Below, one piece after another: positions 10,312 through 21,115 of a stretch of 64,000 bases of DNA (position 1 is its first letter; every line of letters starts with the position of its first letter). Made by a program: the position numbers and the translations under genes. This DNA comes from Gambelia wislizenii (taxonomy: Eukaryota > Chordata > Lepidosauria > Squamata > Crotaphytidae). The notes under the pieces are model-generated. The model had not been told where the DNA came from, made no database searches, and saw nothing but the letters and a program-made list of their open reading frames with translations. The DNA lies in the NCBI GenBank assembly GCA_030847615.1, contig JAUMIR010000004.1:277039501-277103500 (forward strand), written 5' to 3'.

Positions 10312-12811
10312 AGCTACATACATATCTTGACACTTGATCTTAAAAAAAAAAAAAAAACATTCCCAGGCAGCTTACCATAAAATATCAAACATAACAGAGT
10401 AATAACAGCAATGAGGATGAAGATAAAAGAGAAGGAGAAGAGAGAGAATGCAACTTCTGGGCACACTGACTCCAGCTAAATGTCCCCACGTGCCATAAAG
10501 GGTGTTTTTAAGTATTTGGGAGCATTTTTCTTTTTGCAAGAGGGTACACTGGATGACTGCAGATCTCCAAGGCCTCCTGGGAATTAATGTAGCCCATTAA
10601 CTTGTAACAGATGCCTTCCCTTGCTATAGTGGGTCTGACCAGCAGTTGTTTGCTCCAGTAATAAGGACCTTCTTCTGGAAGTTAAAAGTCAATATTGAAG
10701 GCAGTAGCAGTGAGTCTCTCTCTTGTTTTCATCTGTTCCCAGGGTAGATTCAGAGCAGGGATGGGGGAAATACAGCTGCATGTCAACTCGAACTCCATTT
10801 GTTCTTGCTAAGGGTCCCTGCCCTCCATCAAAGGTTCAACATTGTTTTTCTTTTGCTCTCAAAGTGTCCAATAATGCACTGAAAGACCTTGGGAGAGGTG
10901 CTACAGATAAACCATGCATATTAGGGTCTCTCCCCACCCCAACTCACTATTTAGAATTTTATTTCCTTCCAAATAGGAAGTATCCCTCTGCTTGGAAATA
11001 CTTTTCAGACCTGTTAACAGGTGAGGAGAAGGTAGAAATGCCCCTCAAATATAGTGAAATGGACAGCAGCATCTCCCAGAGGGCTTTAGGAGAAACTATT
11101 CCCAATAGGAGAGGCAAACTAAGATAATCTTTGACCCTTAATTTGGCGTGGGGTAGAGGAAAATGGAGCATGGCCCTCCAGGGTGTGGCAAGGGGACAAC
11201 AGAGACTGCTGCAACCCCTGGCAGTTGCCCACCCCTGATATAGATCCAGTTAGACACATATAGGTTCCTCAGGCTCCCAATTCTGACTAAGCTAATGAGT
11301 AGGATTGCCAGGTCAGAACTACCCTAGTATTTCAGGGCCAAAACCTGAGATTTAGAGAAGACTCTTTGCGATATCATGGGAGACAGGCCCTGGTGATGTT
11401 ACAAGGGGTAGCCCTTGGTGATGTCAATTAGCACAAGATACACAATGCCATTATTAAGAAAGCTAAGCATAACAAATAAGTAAAATACACACACTTTCAA
11501 GGCAGCATTCTTATCCTGAGATTCCTCCTCATTATCCTCAGGACCTGAGATATGCGAAACCACCTAATGAGCCACATTATGTTTTCTGGCCTTTATGAGG
11601 GCACCCCTGAAACACAAAAAGACTCAGCCCAGTTATTCCTGCAGCCTGTACACTGCTCCATTTGTACAAGAAGTAAGGCTTCTGTGCCTATTGTCTTACC
11701 CCAGGCACAGGCACACACCAGAGCCCAAAGGACCACACAACATAATTTTGGCCTCCTGGAGAGCTCGAGGGCCACACTGCATTGTCCTGCCGTGGTTTCT
11801 GTTTCAGGTGATCGGAAGTGATGTCACTTTTCCCTTGTTTGCATTTGGCGCTTGGGGGAGCATGGAGTCCTGAAACAAGATCTCAAGGTTTTGGGGAGCA
11901 TTTTGGAGTGTGTGGGGTACATTTTCTGAATGAAAAAAAGGGGCCAAACATGTCAGTGCTGCCAAAAGTTTGCAGGAATTGGGGGGGGGTCGTCCAAGGA
12001 CTCTGCATTGGAAAGCAAAAGGGCCACACAGGTCCCACACCTGGGGGACATGGAGCAAAAGAGAGGATTTGCTACAGTCAGCAAATATATTGGTGATTAA
12101 GGCAAGATCTGAATGAGGGCTTCTTGCCTCAAAGCTTAGTCATTACACAAGGGCACATTTTTTTAAAAAAGCTGCTAGGTACTATGGTATTTCAACATCT
12201 TCTCCAGGGTGCCCTTCAGTATGCACCAGTCAAGCCCAGTTTCAAGCCTTTCTTAGTTTCATTTGCAGAAACTGTGCATCATCATTTAGTCAGCTCCTCA
12301 GTACATTTTTGTATGCTCTCCTTCACTCAGGGCCCCCATTCATGGTTATAACCACCATTCAGAAAATTAGACATGTTTTTAATGAGAATAGCTCTAAAGA
12401 TCTGACTAAATGGCTTCTGGAGTTTGTTTTTCTGGTCATTCCATGGACACTGAGCTGCTAGAGTTATCAGCAGTGTTGATGGTTCTTGGGATGTGTGCTT
12501 TCCCCCTTAGTTATGGTAGAAAGGGTTTATTTTAAAGTATTTGGCAATTAAGACCTCACACAAAATTTCAGCTCCTCCCCAAAACTATGCCACTAGTTAC
12601 TTTAGAAATAGTTGTGTTAACCCATATCTATGGAAGCAAGTTAAGATCCATTCCTCTTTTGGAAAATGCTGCATAAACATGCTGAACATCTGCTGTAGTC
12701 CTATGTCACTGTCTTCAGGTTCTAAAAAGAAAGTACTTGATGCATTTTGGAGAGGACTATTTTTGATACATCTGTGCCACATTCCCAAAAGGTTCTCATG
12801 AAAAAAAGCTA
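10312..12811. other. No gene recognised
   Basis: Unassigned 2.5 kb lying between the members of the inverted pair. A 134-codon plus-strand frame at 10723-11127 has no recognisable domain, start context or neighbour. An inverted hAT-like end (CAGTTGCCCACCCCTG) lies at about 11221-11236, without a clear partner. A short direct duplication around CCTGGTGATGT occurs near 11387-11431. Confidence 0.4.
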
Positions 12812-12985
12812 TGCCTGTTAGGAGGATAGGTGGGTTTTTTCTGCCTTTCCTTTAGCAGCCCCTTGCAAACCTAAAAATAATCTGCCCTGGTTGGTTAGGG
12901 GACCACCTGACACAGCATGGTATGGAGGCAGGATGCTGGGAGAGGCACTTTTGTACAAATTGGCTGGTATCTGTTAGTGGCATAT
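12812..12985 (-). repeat. Right member of a distant inverted repeat pair
   Basis: Its reverse complement matches 9150-9325 block by block, including GGTGGTCCCCTAAC, GCAGATTATTTTTAGGTTTG and ATACCATGCTGTGTCAGGTG. It could be a second, inverted copy of one interspersed family, or the far end of a larger element or inverted duplication. Confidence 0.8.
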
Positions 12986-13339
12986 ACAGTGCAAGTCAAC
13001 TTTATTTTTGGTCTTTGGGGGAGATGAAATTCCCTCCCTCCCTCCTCAGCAAACCATGCCCCCTGGACTTATTGCAAAGCCACCACATGCATGTGCACAC
13101 ACCAAAGCCATTCCATGGCTGGTAGAGCATGCGGGAGGATCAGAGAAGTGTCTGGCTATGTCCCTATAACCAGACATGAAGTGATTACATCATCCACTAA
13201 GACCTCTGGAGGATCCTGGCAGACCTCAATCCATTTTGTACCTGGCTATGGGGATACAGCCAGATGCTTCTCTGGTTCCCCCTCCATCTCCACTAGCCCA
13301 TGTGGGGGTTGCAACAACTCTAATTCTTAACACAAGGTT

Positions 13340-13452
13340 AGATAATGCACAGCCCTCCAGATGTTGTTGGGCTGCTATACTTACCAATCCTAGTCAACAC
13401 AGCCAATAGAGACAGATGATGGAAAACCAGCATCTGGGAGGGGGCACATTGC
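13340..13452. mobile_element. hAT MITE remnant
   Basis: GCCCTCCAGATGTTGTTGGG on the left and ACCAGCATCTGGGAGGGGGC on the right form the two arms around a short centre (CCTAGTCAACACAGCCAATA). Terminal CAGGGG repeats are degraded. Confidence 0.6.
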
Positions 13453-13520
13453 TCAGATCTCTGTTTTAGTGGGTGCTTTTGCTGCAGGTCTTAGTAAGTG
13501 CCTTTCCTGAATGGAAGAAT

Positions 13521-13575
13521 GTGTTGTTGTTGTTGTTGTTGTTATTGTTGTTGTTGTTGTGTTTGTTTGTTCTTT
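13521..13575. repeat. (TTG)n microsatellite
   Basis: About fifteen GTT/TTG units with one ATT interruption, then GTTTGTTTGTT. The antisense threonine-rich frame across it is a by-product. Confidence 0.9.
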
Positions 13576-14771
13576 GCTCCAGTGGCAGGTGGACAAGTGG
13601 AGCAGAGGAATGATAAGTGACCAACAAGATTTTGCAAGAATATTAGAAAGCCAAGATAGTAATACAGCAGAGCAACAAACAGCTTTGCTGAACACACAGA
13701 AGATGAGGCCCATTTTTTTCCTTTCCACAGTAGTGATTTAAACCAAGGTGAGCCTTTTATGTGATGCAGGGATCACTTAGCAGCCAGAGTGCACAAGTGA
13801 TCCCCCCCCCCAAAAAAAACACATTTTGGAGGCCTGCCATGTGCACACACACCACCACCCCCATCTCAGTGTCCCAAGATGGATCTCTTTTGTACCAAAC
13901 AGTGGTATTTTTTTCTGCTCCTGAAAGCCTTCAGAAGTTGCTGCTTTGACTGTAAACAGGTCACTGGATCCCTCAAATCCCCCAACCCTCCCCACAAAAA
14001 GCAGATCTCCAAGCACTTCCAATTTTGGTTTTATTTCCCCCCCCCCTGCCATTTGGGGGCCTAGTTCAGCCTATGAAAGGTCCTGGGGGTGGAAAATTAG
14101 CCCCCAAACCTTCCAAAGTTTCCCTCCAAAGTTCCCTGAACTAATCCTTGACATTAACAGGAACGCCAGTGGGCTGTGGCCTGGGGTAGGGGAGCAGCTT
14201 ACCATCAAAGGGGGAAGCCATGTTCGCTCCTCAAAAGCAAAGAAACCAGAGAACACCAGTGAGTAGACAATTCCACTTCTTTCTCTGAAATTATGTTTCA
14301 TTTGTCTCCCACTTCAAGTGTTTCTTTGTTTTTAACTGCATCATTCAGAAACACCAACATCCATCTACTTACTTTGTGGAATTTTAGAACTAGTTTTGAT
14401 AGTAAAAAGAAATGTTTTGACGAGTAGCATGAAGAACCACAAAATGTCAAGTTGAAGAAGGTGCGGATTACATTACATAAGTTCTATTCCTATCTGACAA
14501 CTTCCTGGTGACACCTGGTTATAAATAAAGGTGGTGGTGGTGGTGTGTTTCTGTCTTTAAAAAAAAAAAAACTAAATCAGATGTCAATACAAAAATTAGT
14601 TACCCAGCTCCCATACAATGAGCCAATGTTAATCCAGTGAAGTTCTAAGAGTGAAGATATATATTATGCTGGTCAGATATCAGCTCAGTTAAGATTTGAT
14701 TGATCACAATGTATCTTTATCAATGTATGTTACTATCCCTACTATGAGTTTTGAGGTTTTATTGCTTACAA
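13576..14771. other. No gene recognised; short simple repeats
   Basis: Unassigned sequence with C- and A-runs near 13802-13818 and a (GGT)n run at 14531-14545. Frames over 13777-14301 occur on both strands and are not convincing. Confidence 0.4.
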
Positions 14772-15360
14772 CAGGGGTGGGTAACTTTTAGGCTTAGAAA
14801 CAGAAGAAGCCCTCTGTCTGATTTCCAAAGCCTTCTGCAAGCAATCAGTTCTGACCTTTGGCAAAAGTCATCTGTCTCTTCCCTGACATCCAGTTACAGA
14901 TGGTGGCTTGGTGGTCAATGGGGTGCTGAATTCACTCTGGGTTTTAGTCCAAATATTAAAGGTGCTATCCAGGGTGCCAGACTCTATTCCCTTCCCCCCA
15001 AAAATAGTTTCAGCATCTTGGACAGCATGTTTAATTAATTCAGACTAAAATCTGGAACAAATTCACTATTCCACTGATACTGGAGTCATTAGCCAACACA
15101 ACTGGCAGATGTTGGGTGGGAAGAAAATGAGGAGAAAACTGTGGAATATGGGGTAAAAGGAGAGAAAAATGGATGATATAGGGAAAGGGGGGCACTCTTC
15201 TCTTTGAGGACCAGCTCCTGTAACTGCTAATTTCAGCCCTGCCCACAACTGACAGATTACTCATGAGAGAAAGACAGAACACAAGAAAAGTACTTCTTGG
15301 ATTGCAGTGCCTGGAATCCCTCAGCAAGCATGACTACTCTGAAAGAGTTGCCCACCCTAG
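14772..15360. mobile_element. hAT-like non-autonomous element, about 590 bp
   Basis: The left end CAGGGGTGGGTAACTTTT is matched by the inverted right end GAAAGAGTTGCCCACCCTAG. Flanks CTTACAAC and TTTACAAT are a mutated 8-bp duplication. The interior has no transposase. End sequence and length of duplication point to hAT. Confidence 0.65.
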
Positions 15361-16374
15361 TTTACAATAGGTTCTTTGAATAGGTGGATGTGATATTTTG
15401 TGAGTAAAATCTCGATCTGTTGATACCAAGTGGCATATTGTATTTATGTGCTGGAATGCTGTTGAAATGTTTTGATATGTTAAATACAAATGTGATATAT
15501 TATGGAATGTATTGTTAGAGAGACATCTACTGTGCTTATGCCAACTAGTCTTTTCTATGTGTATAAAAATGGTTGCATAGGTTGCTTTTTGTCCATATTT
15601 GGAAGGTGTGTTGGGTTTCCCCTGGAAATGAAAAAGGTGTAAATATGAAAAAAAAAATTAAAAACAGAATATCAAAATAAAGAAGAAGACATGGAATCTA
15701 CAACAAAATTGATTGCTCCCTTTCAGTGTTCCAGCCAGCCAGCCATGCCCTCCATCAAGATATTCATATTTCTTCCCCACACCTATTTCTTTTACTTTCC
15801 CTCCCTCATCAGTCAATTTGCATTTGATGACTACTAAATGTGTTCACTCCTCATTGCGCTATGGATGAGGTCCCCCCCCCTCACTTTAGGATTTTTCTCT
15901 AAATATTTTGGGGGTGATGTTTTTGAAAAATTTTGGGAATTCTCAAGCCAGATGAAAACTGCCCTTCTGCTAATGATGCCATTTTGACCACACAAGAATC
16001 CACATTCTTCCCTTTAATTCAGAAACATAGTAAATGGTTTTGATGCATTTCAGATTATTAAAAGCATCTTCATAAATGAACATGTTATTTCTGTGGATGA
16101 AGTGTGCAGTTCAGATGATTCACATCGTTAAGAAACACAGATCTCTTCATTCATAACCATTATCTGTATGGTGAGTTAGCAGAAAGCTATTACATTTCAA
16201 TTAGGCAAGTTTGCTAAATTAGCCAGCCAATCAACACATCTGGCATAAACTGAAAGTTCAGAGTTTCTGAATAGGAATTGCATGGGAAACTCTATATTTG
16301 AAAATACACAAACTCCAACCCAGAGAGACAATATTGACTATTCGCATACTTTCATTTTTACACAAGGAGACTGA
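15361..16374. other. No gene recognised; conserved-element candidate
   Basis: Includes an A-rich stretch at about 15648-15690 that may be an old retroelement tail. The segment 16020-16300 is free of recognisable repeats and has a balanced, AT-rich composition with several TAAT/ATTA cores. It is a weak candidate for conserved non-coding sequence, judged by look alone. Confidence 0.3.
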
Positions 16375-16901
16375 GGGCTTGTCTGCACTGGCCAAATACT
16401 CTGGCTTACCTCTGTTCCAGAGCCCTGTAGTACAAACCATACAGGCCATTTACCCCGATCTGCTCCTGGGCAGTTCAAACAAACCCCGGGGCAGATACAG
16501 GGCTAGAATGGGGGCAAGCCAGGATGGGGTCCTTTACACGCTATAAGATAATACCCAGTATACTCCATTTCTGCCAGATCATGTCTGCAGAAGCCCACCT
16601 GACATGACACTCCTCCCTGCCACTGCCTGCTCGCTGGCTCTTCCAGAAGCCAGGCAGGTGTCCTGCAGCATGTGAATGTGGCTGGTCACATGCAGGGGGC
16701 CTGCTGTCACTTGTTGCAGAACCCCTGCCTTGGTTCCACATTAGCAAGAAAATGGCTTCAGAGGCTTCAGCAATGGGCTAGTTGCCTGTTTGGACTCTGG
16801 CCCATCTTCTGCAGGTAACGGGAGGGGGGGGGACGGGCCACCTCCACAGCCAGGATACGCCAGCAGGCAATCAGTGTATCCTGGCTAGTGTATATAAGAC
16901 C
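16375..16901. mobile_element. Non-autonomous DNA element, group B (GGGCTTGTCTACAC ends)
   Basis: The left end GGGCTTGTCTGCACTGGCC is matched inverted by the right end GGCTAGTGTATATAAGACC. Flanking triplets TGA and TAA agree in two of three bases. The interior is homologous, in opposite orientation, to 19766-20294 (shared GGCTGGTCACATGCAG, TTTGGACTCTGGCCCAT-type and GGTAAC blocks). Lengths are nearly equal, 527 and 529 bp. Confidence 0.75.
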
Positions 16902-17728
16902 TAAATTGACAATAAGAACAATTAGTGTGGATTATACCTTGAAATTCATGCACTGAGGTTAAAAAAAACCCTTGCATGGTATGAGTTGTGCAGTATTTTC
17001 TAACACAAATTCCAGTATATTTCAGAGTACAAAAACAGCTTCATGTCCAAAAAAGTACTTGTGTGCACAGACTCTAGGGTATTCCACCCAAATACTATGA
17101 GATTTTAAACTCAGGGGAAAAAAACACATAGCTGGCATATTGTTAGGCATTTACATCATTGTAAACTGACTTACAATCAAATATTGTAAGTCATGATATT
17201 GAGCTATTTTTGTAATTTCAGGAGGGAAGCAGAAATGTAGCCAACAGAGCCAACCGTGTGGCCATTGCACAATGGAAATCAAAGTGCTATGGAACCCATT
17301 GCACAATGTGCACCAAAATGCTATGGAACTTCTTGTGCAATGGGAACTCCCATTGAGCAACAAGACACCACACACAATACCCAGATACATATTATCACAA
17401 ATCACTTAGAAGGGTTGCATGTCTTGTCAGGTACATAGCTACAACATTCTAAAGGTACAAATCATAGCCTCTGATGCAGGATCTTGGCTATACATTTCTT
17501 GTATTGTGAGGTATTGCAAAGGAAAAAAAAACAGGGTTAAATTCTTGACAGCCAGGTTTACATATTTGTGCTTTGCTGCACCACACTGCCTAAAAACAGT
17601 ATGACACTTTCCCCCCAAAATCCCAACACAAAAAAGGTATGCAGTGGCCAAAAAAAAAAAAAAAAAAATTTGCTGAGGCCTCCTTTGTTCCAACTGTTAT
17701 ATTGGGGGGGGGGTGTATGTACCAAATA
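16902..17728. other. No gene; short TGCACAATG-type tandem cluster
   Basis: Mostly unassigned. Around 17258-17345 the motifs CATTGCACAATG and GTGCTATGGAAC alternate about every 37-40 bp, giving roughly two to three degenerate units. A-runs at 17521-17530 and 17651-17668 are simple homopolymer tracts. Confidence 0.4.
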
Positions 17729-17798
17729 TAGTTGTCCCTTCCTTTTTCAGCTTTCCTTTCATGGTTTTGTGTATTCACAGAGGCCCACCCAGCCTGAG

Positions 17799-18335
17799 CT
17801 CTTCCCATGGGAGGGGAAAGAGTGTATGTGTTGGAGGAGGAGGGCAGGCAGGCAGGCAGGGCTGCATAGCAGTGTGGCGATGGTGGTGGGACTCTCCTGC
17901 CCCCACTGCAACTTTGGCTGGCATCCCCCTCCCTGGGATTGTGGCGGCAGCAGCAGGACCACCATCCATCACCCCGCCTTCCACTCGCTGGGTAGGCAGG
18001 CAGGTATCCAGGCGGAGGGCGCAGTGGTGTGGTGATGGTGGCAGGGCTCTCCTGCCCCCCTGTGGCTTGGCCAGCTTCCCCCCCCCCCCGCTGGGATTTT
18101 GGCGGTAATGGCGGCAGGTGGGTGGGTGGCAGATGGGAGCACACAGAGGTGCGGCAATGGCGGCAGGGCTCTCCTGCCCCCACTGTGGCTTTGACTGGCC
18201 TCCCCGTCCCCAGGACTGCAGGAACTGCTTAGCCCTGCCTCCCACATGGCCTCAGCTTTTCCCCCAGGGAGGGGGAGGGGAAAGTGTGTGTGTGTGTGTG
18301 TGTGTGTGTTGGAGGAGGAGGAGGGCGGGCAGGCG
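17799..18335. repeat. GC-rich minisatellite with about three units
   Basis: The block around GGGACTCTCCTGCCCCCACT recurs near 17888, 18042 and 18165, with CTGGGATT-type and GGCGGCAG blocks after it. Unit spacing is about 155 then 120 bp. A second block (TTGGAGGAGGAGGGC after a GGGGAAAGTGTGTG stretch) brackets the array at 17832 and 18310. Long proline/histidine-rich frames on both strands are products of this composition. Confidence 0.7.
18283..18309. repeat. (GT)n microsatellite
   Basis: A run of about thirteen GT dinucleotides inside the minisatellite. Confidence 0.95.
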
Positions 18336-18779
18336 GGGGGCCATGGCAGTGTGGTTTTTACTTTACTTTTTACTTGATTCACAGGTTTTTTTTACTTTCA
18401 CGGTGGTGCTCCTCCCTTAACCCCCATGAATGGGAAGGGATGGCTGCAGCTGAAATTTGGAGCAGTTTTTTTGCAATTTTGCAAGTGACTGTGGCTGGCA
18501 TCCTGTTAATGAGTTATATAGGCACAATACCAACTAGTAATACCAGCATAGCATAATATATGTGTATGTGGAGATGCACTATGCCAGCACTACTCAACCC
18601 CCATGCAAAATAGCAACATTGCACAACACATGTTAATGACTTGGTGACATGTAATGCACAATGCACAGTTGCAATGCTCAGTATTACTGTATGCACAACT
18701 CTGCTTCCACCAATATGTTTTTTGCACTATGGTGAATAATTTGTCCCACATGCATAATGCAACGGCTTCTTCTTCTTTT

Positions 18780-19215
18780 AAAGATTCAAAATTATACAAA
18801 AACATCAATAAAAGCATAAATATAATGTTTTTTAAAACAAGTAAACAAATTATAAAGTTAAGAACATTGAAAGTAATTTTTAAAAAATATGTGCAAACCA
18901 TAAAAACAGCACCACACTGCTTTGAAAGCAAAGCCCAGTCAATTTCTAAAAGCTTGATGTCATAAAAATATTTTAACTTGCTGGCATGGTAGAAGGAGAG
19001 CAAGGATGAAGCCATCCTGGCTTCCCTAGGGAAGGCATTCCAAAATCTGGGAGCAGCCAACAAGAAAGCCTTCTCCATTGTTTCTACCAAATGAGCTTGA
19101 GAAAGGGATGGGACAGACAGAAGGGCCTCTCCAGAAGATGTCAGAGCTCTAATGAGCTCATAAGATACAGCCCTGTAAATAGCCTAGACCCAAGCCATAT
19201 AGGGCTGTGTGGGGC
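18780..19215 (-). mobile_element. L2 LINE 3' fragment
   Basis: A minus-strand frame gives AFLLAAPRFWNAFPREARMA, then SSLLSFYHASK, the usual end of L2 ORF2 in reptiles. It is followed by an AT-rich 3' part. Truncated, with no catalytic region. Confidence 0.65.
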
Positions 19216-19221
19216 AAAAAC

Positions 19222-19322
19222 AGCAAGGGTGGAAGGCTGAGTCAACCTTGGAGCCCTCTGGGATCGAACCCATAACCTTGTGGCTTGCAGTACCCGCATT
19301 TAACCACTGCACCACCAGTGTA
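19222..19322 (-). mobile_element. tRNA-SINE head fragment
   Basis: Antisense of GGTGGTGCAGTGGTTAAATG with a GGTTCGATCCC box-B-like element and the GGGCTCCAAGGTTGACTCAG block. Same SINE as 6353-6636 but lacking body and tail. Confidence 0.7.
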
Positions 19323-19765
19323 TCAAAGAAATAATAGCATAACTTTATGCTCAGAGAGTTATGCCTCAGTTGTGCTGTGCCACCTTGTCACAGAACTGTG
19401 ATATTGGACAAACAAATGCACTTCACCTATTGATGCACAATGTGCAACCAATTCAATCAAGGTACAATGTGCAACATGCAATGAGCAAAAGTGTGCAATG
19501 GCACAGTCAGTTGACATTTACATTTTTGTAAGCTTTAGCTGAATACAGATGTTATACATTGACCAAAAAAGTGCATATGTAAGAGAACTTATGCATATGT
19601 AAGTCACCAACAGGATGCCAGTCATAGTAATACTGGTTATGTTCTTTGACTCTTTACCCCACAAATAAGGTGTTAAAGGTAATTTTTTATTAAAAAAGTA
19701 ATGTTGTACACTTTCACATATTACTTTTTGAAAGTAACAATCCTGGTTATGTCCTGTCATACCAA

Positions 19766-20294
19766 GGGCTTATCTACATGGGCCAGAATATGCCAGCTCC
19801 CTGCCAGCATTTCCTTCTCATGGATCAGGCCCATTCCTCCCTTGTTACCTCCACAAAATGGGCCAGAGTCCAGACAAGCATACTGGACTGTCTGCCGCTG
19901 CTGCCCTCTACATAGCAATCTCTGACATCAGGAAGCTGGCCCACAACATATGACCAAGGCCCTCTGCATGTGACCAGCCTTGGTCACCTAACGCAGCACT
20001 CTTTCCTGCTTTGGAGAGAGTGAGGCAGACCATCAGCTGCAGCAACAGGGCAGTCTGCCATAATGGGCTCCTGTGGTCCCACAGGGCCCGATCTGTTTTT
20101 TTCCTGGCAGGAGTGGTTTTTCCTCAGATATTAGAATGTTTTATTGGGCCCTACCCCATCTTCCCCCCACCATCTTAGGTTCAGGGATCATGAGGTCTGC
20201 TGGGGGCAAAATGGGGCAAATACCCTGATTCTTCACGACTTCATGACTCTAAGACAGAGGCAAGATGGGGTAAAATGCCTATGTAGATAAGCCC
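19766..20294. mobile_element. Non-autonomous DNA element, group B, exact 3-bp TSD
   Basis: The left end GGGCTTATCTACATGGGCC is matched inverted by the right end GCCTATGTAGATAAGCCC. An exact CAA flanks both sides (19763-19765 and 20295-20297). The interior lacks a transposase. It shares its interior with 16375-16901 in inverse orientation. Confidence 0.85.
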
Positions 20295-20513
20295 CAAGAG
20301 TAATGTGTTAAAGATAATGTAGTTATTTGTAACATGCTACTTCCAAGCTTTGCTCTTTGCCACCTGTCTCTCCCTCTTCGTCCCTACCAGGCAAGGTGCA
20401 GGGGAACTGACAAGTCCCTCTTGCTGTCCCTCAAGCTGATTAGTTGCAGTTGGTTTTGGCAATTAAGTGGAGGGCCACATGAAATTAGACCAAGAGTTCC
20501 AAGCTGCCCAACC

Positions 20514-20811
20514 CTGAACTCTGCTGCTCCAAAGACTAGGACACAGAACAATGGGTTCAAACTACAGGCAAAGAGATTCCACCTAAACATTAGGAAGAAC
20601 TTCCTGACAGTAAGAGCTGTTTGGAAGTGGAATACACTGCCTCGGAGTGTGGTGGAGTCTCCTTCTTTGGAGGTTTTTTCTTTGGAGGTGTTTAAACAGA
20701 GGTTGGATGGCCATCTGTCTGGAAGACTTGATTGTGTATTCCTGCATGGCAGGGGGTTGGACTGGATGGCCCTTGAGGCCTCTTCCAACTCTATGATTCT
20801 ATGATTCTATA
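20514..20811 (+). mobile_element. CR1 LINE 3' end
   Basis: Contains the CR1 ORF2 terminal stretch (frame: RFHLNIRKNFLTVRAV, then KWNTLPRSVVESPS) and the 3' UTR ending in ATTCTATGATTCTAT repeats. Heavily 5'-truncated, as is usual for CR1. Confidence 0.9.
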
Positions 20812-20920
20812 TGGTGGGGAGGATCCTGAAAAGTTGTTTGGCCAATACAGTGGAAACCTGGAACCCATGGTCAAGAAAGTGGGGAAACAATGGATTTGGG
20901 GTTTTACTAGAGATAGAGGA

Positions 20921-21115
20921 TCATAGAATCATAGAATTGTAGAGTTGGAAGAGACCACAAGGGCCATCCAGTCCAACCTCCTGCCATGTAGGAATACACA
21001 ATCAAATCATTCCTGATGGATGGCCATCCAGCCTCTGTTTAAAAACCTCCAAAGAAGGAGACTCCACCACACTACGAGGCAGTATATTCCACTTCCAAAC
21101 AGCTCTTACTGTCAA
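20921..21115 (-). mobile_element. CR1 LINE 3' end, inverted relative to its neighbour
   Basis: Starts with ATCATAGAATCATAGAAT, then GGCCATCCAGTCCAACCTCC, and continues into the complement of the ORF2 end. Its 3' end faces that of the plus-strand CR1 at 20514-20811 about 110 bp away. Confidence 0.9.

Larger units (their letters stand above)
17729..18446. mobile_element. Pogo/Tigger-like MITE enclosing a GC-rich minisatellite
   Basis: The left end TAGTTGTCCCTTCC follows TA. The right end GGGAAGGGATGGCTG is its degraded inverse, followed by CA in place of TA. Other members here (28189, 51451, 55680, 60284) start CAGTTGTC/A and are flanked by TA. The interior is occupied by GC-rich repeat units described separately. 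Confidence 0.5.
18487..19635. repeat. Undescribed palindromic repeat rich in TGCACAATG, with insertions
   Basis: Outer arms are inverted copies: GGCTGGCATCCTGTTAATGA on the left, and TCACCAACAGGATGCCAGTC on the right. Inside each arm are clusters of TGCACAATG/ATGCACAATG and CAACATGCAATG variants (18620-18690 and 19425-19500). An L2 fragment and a SINE fragment separate the arms. A second copy of the right arm lies at 46146-46380. I do not recognise the family. Confidence 0.6.

Noticed and set aside
10723..11127. 134-codon plus-strand frame as a possible small gene
   Set aside because: No recognisable domain, composition unremarkable, no splice or promoter context, and an overlapping antisense frame. 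Expected by chance in 64 kb.
10754..11236. A hAT element between CAGGGATGGGGG and CAGTTGCCCACCCCTG
   Set aside because: The right end is convincing but the left is weak and the flanking octamers do not match.
17877..18210. CRISPR-like array
   Set aside because: The repeats are long, diverged and unevenly spaced, the genome is plainly vertebrate, and no cas-like genes exist. It is a minisatellite.
17590..18245. Long overlapping frames (up to 197 codons, minus strand) rich in proline, histidine and serine
   Set aside because: They arise from the GC-rich minisatellite, occur in several frames and both strands at once, and repeat with the DNA unit. No domain or start context.
20384..20804. Overlapping 134- and 156-codon frames on opposite strands
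   Set aside because: The right half of both is CR1 ORF end and 3' UTR; the left parts are chance extensions.
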